This document shows positions 5,484 through 9,537 of a DNA stretch of 9,537 nucleotides, piece after piece. Position numbers and translations under genes: made by a program. The DNA is taken from positions 1 to 9,537 of the forward strand of contig JALUFY010000298.1 of assembly GCA_027051995.1 (NCBI GenBank), in the 5' to 3' direction. The first letter of the stretch is position 1, and each line of letters begins with the position of its first letter. The notes under the pieces are model-generated. The model was given only the letters and a program-made list of their open reading frames with translations, had not been told where the DNA came from and did no database searches. Origin of the DNA: Hyphomicrobiales bacterium. Lineage in GTDB: Bacteria; Pseudomonadota; Alphaproteobacteria; Rhizobiales; Aestuariivirgaceae.

Positions 5484-8400
5484 CCTATCGCTTGAAGAAA
5501 TTTTTCGCCGCGCTGGCCGTGGCGGCTGGTTGCGCGCTTGCCGCTGGTGGCGCGCAGGCGGCCAACCTGATTCAGAATCCGGGGTTCGAGGACAATCCTC
5601 CATCCAGTTTCGGCAACAATATCGGCTGGTCCATTTCGCCGTGGATCGTCGGTGGCGGCAGCCAGCCGAACGTGGTCAAGGTGCCCGCCCCCGGCGGATA
5701 CAGCTATGGCTCCAACGGCCCGGAATCGGACGCCTCCGCGCCGGGGGCGGGCAAGCCGCAGCATTATCTGGACATCGCCAACGGCTCCAACGACTTCTAC
5801 CAGGTCTTCAAGATCGAGGCCTGCCCAAAGGCCCCGGACGGGGAAATGGCGGAGGTGACCTTCGGCGGGGCCTTCTCCACGCGCGGCAACGCCAGCGGTG
5901 ATGGCAGCATCACCATCCGTTCGGGCACGGGCACGGGCGGGGCGGTGCTGGCCACTCTGCCGTTCAACCTGCCGGCGGGCAATTCGAAGACCGATCCGTG
6001 GGTGGTCAAGACCGGCACGGTAAGCCTGCCGCGCGGCACGACGTTTTCCTTTGTTGTGCGGATGTCCAACCCGGTGAATTTCGACAACGCCTTTTTGCGC
6101 ATCGACAAGGATCCGTGCAACCCGGAGGATGACACATCGGACAATGGCGGCGGCGCGGGCGATACGGGCAATCCGCACGAGGAACTGGCCCAGTGCCTGA
6201 AGCTTGATCCGGAGGTAAAATGCTCCGCCGATGGCGTCATCAGCGTCTCGCTGAACGGCTCCGGGCCGCTTGGTTTCGCGCCGGACAGCATCGAGGTCTC
6301 CTCGCTGACGCCGGGCGTTTCCGTCACGCCGCCGTCGCAGAGCCTGCCGGGGCAGACCTTCACCCTGAGCGGGGCGAGCGAGGGGCAGACGGTGACGCTT
6401 CTGGCCAACGCCGTGGCCAGCGGCGCGGGCAAGGCGGAAGGCAGCGATCTGTGCTGCGCCAGCAGGATCAAGGTGGAAATTCCGAAGGACATCTGCCCGC
6501 GCGATGAGCCGAAGGAGCCGAAGCTGACGGTGAAAAAGGAATGCGGGCCGGTGAAAAAGGGCGGGACTTTCCCCTATGAGGCGCAATGCGCCATCACGGT
6601 GACGGGCGAGAACCTGCCGTCTGGCTATGTGGTGGATGTGAACGAGATGCTTTCCGGCATTGGCATGATCGGCATGATCGATTCCAGCGCCAGTTCCGAG
6701 CCGTGGTCATGCAGTTCGTCTTCATGGCCGGCCAGCGCGGGCACGCCGGTGGATTGCACGCTCGGCGCCGATGACCTGATGGCCGCCGGGGGCACCTCCG
6801 TCCTCAACGTGACGGTGGGGTGGGCCGGGCCGCATGACGCGGACGAAAGCCGCAATTGCGCCGCCGCCACGGCCGCCTTCCCGGCGCGGCAATCGGCGAA
6901 ATCCTCCACTCTTCCGGCTTCCATCGAGGCTGAAAAGAGCTGCGATGATTTCTCCGGCGCGCCGGACGGGGAGAAACCGCTGGATGTGAAAATCTCCAAG
7001 GCCTTCACGCCGGGCGGAGCCCAGGGGCCGCGCTTCTTCATCAACGTGGCGCAGGTGAGCGGTTCGCTGAAGGCGGGCGATGTCATCACCGTCACCGATA
7101 CCGTGCCGCCGAACGCCACGTTCACCTCGCTGAGCGCCCCGGCGGGCTGGAGCTGCACGCCTTCGGCCATTCCGCCCAGCATGAGCGCCGGGCAGACGCT
7201 GACGTGCTCCTATACGGTGAGCAGCGACGGGCCGCTGGGCTCGGTGCCGCCGCTGGAGGTGGGCGCGCCGCCGGGCGTGGCCATGGAGAACTGCGCGACG
7301 GTGGAGGTGCACCGCCCCGGCGATCCGCACGGATTGCCGGAGACGGACACGGCCAACAACACCGCCTGCGCTCATGTGGGCAATGGGGGTGATGGCGGCG
7401 GCGATACCGGCGGCGGAGGCGCGCCCCGGCTGGATGTGCAGAAAACCTGCGATCCCGCCGTTCAGGGGCCAACGGGAGCCACGGCGCATTGCACCATCAC
7501 CGTGACGGGGGCCAATCTTCCGGCCAACGCCCAGGTGGAGGTGATGGACGCCATTCAGGTGTCCGGAAGCCAGGTGACAGCCATCGGGCCGGCCAATTCC
7601 GCCGATGGCTGGACATGCGGCCAGACGCCGGTGGCGGCCAACGTGGGCGTTTCCTGCGCCATTTCCGGGGCGGCGCTGAACGCGGCCAGTCCCTCGGCGC
7701 TGGATGTCACGGTCTCCATGCCGGCGAACTTTGCCGATGATCCGGCGCACAACAAGAACTGCGCCATGGGCGGCATCGAGGCGCTGGGTCTGCAATCGGG
7801 CATTTCCTGCGCCACCTTCGCCGAGGCCCATGCGCACAAGCCGCCGGTGGCCGGGCCGCCCGTGGTTGTGCCCCAGGGGCCGAGGTGTGATGCACGCACC
7901 ACGGTGCGCAAGGGGCGCGCCTGCGTCTGCCGCTTTGGCGGGGCGCGCAAGGTTTCGGCGACGCGCTGCGCCTGCCCGCGCGGCACGAAGCTGAACCCGA
8001 AGCGCGGCCGCTGCGAGAAGATCGTGGCGTGCAAACGGCCCGCCTTCCCCACGCGCAACGGCAAGTGCGCCTGCCCGCGTGGCTACAGGCCGGACGGACG
8101 CAACGGCTGCCGAAAGATCGTGGTGTGCAAACGGCCCGCCTTCCCCACGCGCAACGGCAAATGCGCCTGTCCGCGTGGCTACAGGCCAGACGGACGCAAC
8201 GGCTGCCGCAGGATCGTGGTCTGCAAGCGGCCCGCCTTCCCCACGCGCAATGGCAAGTGCGCCTGTCCGAAGGGCTACAGACCGGACGGACGCAACGGCT
8301 GCCGCAGGATCATCACGATCCGCTGCATCCCGCCGGGGCGTCCGCGTCCCGACGGGCGCGGCTGCTACTGCCCCAGGGGCTGGGTGAATCTCTCGCCGTT

Positions 8401-8506
8401 CGCCTGCGTGCGCGCCCATCCCCGGCCCAGGCCGGACGGGCACCCCAAACCGCACAAGGGCAGGCCCAGGGATGGCGGCGGCTTCATCCCGAAAATCCCC
8501 TTCTAG
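5480..8506 (+). CDS. Large secreted modular protein: jelly-roll-like domain, DUF11-like repeats, basic Cys-rich repeat tail
   Basis: The product is 1008 residues from the ATG at 5480. Residues 1-27 are a Sec signal peptide (basic MTYRLKK, hydrophobic core, cut near AQA). Residues 28-213 resemble a carbohydrate-binding jelly-roll, opening with NLIQNPGFE and ending FDNAFLRID. Residues 239-339 are the cysteine-bracketed domain shared with the upstream gene. Residues about 348-468, 500-633 and 650-780 are three DUF11-like immunoglobulin-type repeats. They share W-[ST]-C turns (W409, W557, W711); the first and third also share a C-x(13-14)-C-[AT]-I-T-V-T-G opening. Gly/Asp linkers at 217-232 and 634-648 separate modules. 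Residues 803-978 are very basic and cysteine-rich, with three near-identical 32-residue repeats. The C-terminus (IPKIPF) carries no LPXTG or PEP-CTERM sorting signal and no transmembrane helix. The protein is likely released or retained on the surface by its basic tail. An adhesin or matrix protein is the best inference; binding partner unknown. A strong terminator follows 20 bases after the stop. Confidence 0.92.
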   Translation: MTYRLKKFFAALAVAAGCALAAGGAQAANLIQNPGFEDNPPSSFGNNIGWSISPWIVGGGSQPNVVKVPAPGGYSYGSNGPESDASAPGAGKPQHYLDIANGSNDFYQVFKIEACPKAPDGEMAEVTFGGAFSTRGNASGDGSITIRSGTGTGGAVLATLPFNLPAGNSKTDPWVVKTGTVSLPRGTTFSFVVRMSNPVNFDNAFLRIDKDPCNPEDDTSDNGGGAGDTGNPHEELAQCLKLDPEVKCSADGVISVSLNGSGPLGFAPDSIEVSSLTPGVSVTPPSQSLPGQTFTLSGASEGQTVTLLANAVASGAGKAEGSDLCCASRIKVEIPKDICPRDEPKEPKLTVKKECGPVKKGGTFPYEAQCAITVTGENLPSGYVVDVNEMLSGIGMIGMIDSSASSEPWSCSSSSWPASAGTPVDCTLGADDLMAAGGTSVLNVTVGWAGPHDADESRNCAAATAAFPARQSAKSSTLPASIEAEKSCDDFSGAPDGEKPLDVKISKAFTPGGAQGPRFFINVAQVSGSLKAGDVITVTDTVPPNATFTSLSAPAGWSCTPSAIPPSMSAGQTLTCSYTVSSDGPLGSVPPLEVGAPPGVAMENCATVEVHRPGDPHGLPETDTANNTACAHVGNGGDGGGDTGGGGAPRLDVQKTCDPAVQGPTGATAHCTITVTGANLPANAQVEVMDAIQVSGSQVTAIGPANSADGWTCGQTPVAANVGVSCAISGAALNAASPSALDVTVSMPANFADDPAHNKNCAMGGIEALGLQSGISCATFAEAHAHKPPVAGPPVVVPQGPRCDARTTVRKGRACVCRFGGARKVSATRCACPRGTKLNPKRGRCEKIVACKRPAFPTRNGKCACPRGYRPDGRNGCRKIVVCKRPAFPTRNGKCACPRGYRPDGRNGCRRIVVCKRPAFPTRNGKCACPKGYRPDGRNGCRRIITIRCIPPGRPRPDGRGCYCPRGWVNLSPFACVRAHPRPRPDGHPKPHKGRPRDGGGFIPKIPF
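8021..8308 (+). repeat. Three tandem 96-bp repeats coding 32-residue Cys-rich basic units
   Basis: Units at 8021-8116, 8117-8212 and 8213-8308 are nearly identical at the DNA level and in frame. Each unit encodes I-V-[AV]-CKRPAFPTRNGKCACP, then [RK]-GYRPDGRNGCR-[KR], with four cysteines. Degenerate partial units flank them: CACPRGTKLNPKRGRC before, and RPDGRGCYCPRGW after. The low divergence implies recent duplication or ongoing homogenisation, so copy number may differ between strains. Confidence 0.95.
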
Positions 8507-8526
8507 GGAATGCGCGGTGACAAGAT

Positions 8527-8559
8527 AAAAGGCCGGAGCGGAATGCTCCGGCCTTTTTT
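8527..8559 (+). terminator. Strong rho-independent terminator of the secreted-protein operon
   Basis: A perfect 13-bp stem (8527-8539 with 8545-8557, core GGCCGGAGC/GCTCCGGCC) encloses a 5-base GGAAT loop. The T run spans 8554-8559. The A run before the stem makes it potentially bidirectional. It marks the last high-GC sequence in the window. Confidence 0.95.
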
Positions 8560-8611
8560 ACATGCCGCTCCCGGCACGGTTAAATTATACATTTCACTTT
8601 ATTGGAGCATA

Positions 8612-8640
8612 TTGCACTTCACTCTGGAATCTGCTTATAT
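8612..8640 (+). promoter_or_regulatory. Possible sigma-70-type promoter for the YaaC-like gene
   Basis: TTGCAC at 8612-8617 and TTATAT at 8635-8640 are separated by 17 bases, each a fair match to the -35 and -10 consensus, in AT-rich DNA upstream of the YaaC-like gene. A start near 8647 would leave an mRNA leader of about 120 bases. A second -35-like TTGACG at 8659-8664 lacks a good -10 at normal spacing. Confidence 0.35.
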
Positions 8641-8670
8641 CCTGTGGTCAAGACATTCTTGACGAAGGCG

Positions 8671-8686
8671 TGTGAGTGTGTTCACA
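8671..8686. promoter_or_regulatory. TGTGA-N6-TCACA palindrome, CRP/FNR-family-type site
   Basis: TGTGA (8671-8675) and TCACA (8682-8686) are exact reverse complements separated by six bases, identical to the core consensus bound by E. coli CRP. It lies 79 bases upstream of the YaaC-like start codon and just downstream of the candidate promoter, where binding would tend to block transcription. Whether this host has a regulator reading it is unknown. Confidence 0.4.
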
Positions 8687-8764
8687 TATACCATCTGCAG
8701 GATAGTTTTTCTTAGACAGGACTAACAAAACTATATCTTCTAAGCGACTGATCGGAGGTATATC

Positions 8765-9537
8765 TTGCCCATTCAAATAACTATCAATTCTCGTCGTATT
8801 TGGATGCACAAGGGCGTTGTTGATGCAAATTTCACTTCTTTGCATGTATTAAGTGATGATCCGTGGGCATATGTGGAGCTTTTTCTCAAGCGCGCCGGTT
8901 CAAAAGAATCTTTATCCTTCTGGCTTCAAGCCCGGCGTTTCGCTGAAGCAAGCCTTGAGCTTTGTCCCAATGCAGCGCCATTGACGCTTTACTATGCGTT
9001 TTTGAATGCAGCTAAAGCACTTCTTACACATAAAGCAGTTCAACATGGGAAGGTGCATGGCGTGAAGGGGTCTAGGCCTGAGAATGCGCGAGCGTCGCTT
9101 TCCAATGAGCGGGTGAAGTTCAAAAGGGGAGGGGTTCTTCCAGCACTTTGTGCTTATTTCAATGAGAGTGTCGGTTCTAATGATGAGTACTCATTGAAAG
9201 AGATATTGTGGAATATTCCATTTATTCATAGAGCATTTTGTCTTTCGTATACATCAATGCCAGAGCTATTTATACCACTAGAACGCGCACAGTACGTAAA
9301 GCATGATAATAATAAAGAAGCTTGGTTTCAAGCAGAGGTAGTTCCAATATATTCTGATGGTAGAGTTCTTGCAAGTCTTCCAAGCTCATTTGAAACTTGG
9401 AATGAAGGTGGAAAGACTTTTCTCAGACGTAAGAAACGATTCTCATGGTATCATGGAAGGTGTAGCAAAGCTCAAAAATATAAAGCCCTGCAGAGGCTGT
9501 CTAGATATCATTCTTCTACACGCAGAGTAATATGTAA
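8765..9537 (+). CDS. YaaC-like protein, 3'-truncated by window edge
   Basis: The open frame runs 257 codons from a TTG at 8765 to the window end without a stop, so the C-terminus is missing. The TTG is supported by GGAGG at 8754-8758 with 6-base spacing; the first in-frame ATG (8804, residue 14) has no comparable site. Residues 53-100 resemble the conserved YaaC-like core: a helix FWLQARRFAEASLEL, a P-L-T-L-YYAFLNAAKALL segment and an HG...HGVKG motif. Residues 147-171 (LWNIPFIHRAFCLSY, then PELFIPLE) also fit. B. subtilis YaaC is the type member and has no defined activity, so no function is given. There is no signal peptide; the product looks cytosolic and becomes basic near 220-255 (RRKKRFSW, RRVIC). 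Codons ending in A or T, and AGA/ATA usage, contrast sharply with all upstream genes, suggesting recent transfer. Confidence 0.72.
   Translation, partial: MPIQITINSRRIWMHKGVVDANFTSLHVLSDDPWAYVELFLKRAGSKESLSFWLQARRFAEASLELCPNAAPLTLYYAFLNAAKALLTHKAVQHGKVHGVKGSRPENARASLSNERVKFKRGGVLPALCAYFNESVGSNDEYSLKEILWNIPFIHRAFCLSYTSMPELFIPLERAQYVKHDNNKEAWFQAEVVPIYSDGRVLASLPSSFETWNEGGKTFLRRKKRFSWYHGRCSKAQKYKALQRLSRYHSSTRRVIC

Noticed and set aside
3489..5540. Lipoprotein signal (AAGC) in both secreted proteins
   Set aside because: The residue at -3 is Ala rather than Leu/Val/Ile, and normal signal peptidase I sites (ASA, AQA) follow the hydrophobic core, so lipidation is not supported.
3417..5603. Minus-strand open frame of 728 codons
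   Set aside because: It is antisense to the secreted propeller-like gene, which has a signal peptide and coupled neighbour. The translation is Arg/Pro/Ala/His-rich with no domain.
8021..8308. Possible CRISPR array, because of regular direct repeats
   Set aside because: The 96-bp units are contiguous without unique spacers and are in-frame protein-coding repeats.
6722..8455. Minus-strand open frame of 577 codons
   Set aside because: It is antisense to the modular secreted protein. Its apparent repeats merely mirror the 96-bp coding repeats on the other strand.
8648..8845. Minus-strand 65-codon frame opposite the YaaC-like gene start
   Set aside because: It has no ribosome site or recognisable domain, and it overlaps the better supported plus-strand gene and its leader.

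Overview
This window is high-GC DNA (about 70% G+C in a line counted at 5821-5880) for its first 8.5 kb. It then shifts to clearly more AT-rich sequence (about 40% in a line counted at 9241-9300). The protein families (DedA/PAP2/LssY fusion, YccF, Sec-exported repeat proteins) and the Shine-Dalgarno sites point to a Gram-negative bacterium. An alphaproteobacterium is my best guess, but that is inference and nothing in the window fixes the taxon. No tRNA, rRNA, CRISPR array, transposase or integrase was seen.

Region 1 (1-2032, minus strand) is the 3'-truncated coding region of a three-domain membrane protein: a DedA/SNARE-associated domain, a PAP2 acid phosphatase with all three catalytic motifs intact, and an LssY_C-like tail. 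It is open at the window edge, and a perfect 20-bp inverted repeat sits in its last 112 bases. Region 2 (2033-3142) holds a YccF-type inner-membrane protein on the plus strand. A small charged helical protein of unknown function faces it on the minus strand. Their stop codons lie on opposite arms of one rho-independent terminator stem.

Region 3 (3143-8560) is the most distinctive part. A gene-free leader carries two near-contiguous perfect palindromes and precedes a two-gene operon of large secreted proteins joined by an ATGA overlap. The first is a 664-residue exported, probably beta-propeller protein. The second is a 1008-residue exported modular protein: an N-terminal jelly-roll-like domain, DUF11-like repeats, and a very basic cysteine-rich tail with three near-identical 32-residue repeats. 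Both proteins carry a homologous domain of about 100 residues with the same cysteine pattern (C-x8-C, then CC-x12-C). This suggests that they work as a pair at the cell surface or outside the cell. A strong terminator closes the operon.

Region 4 (8561-9537) is the AT-rich part. It contains the 5' portion of a YaaC-like gene that starts at TTG behind a clear GGAGG, with a perfect TGTGA-N6-TCACA palindrome upstream. The base and codon shift suggests the edge of horizontally acquired DNA.
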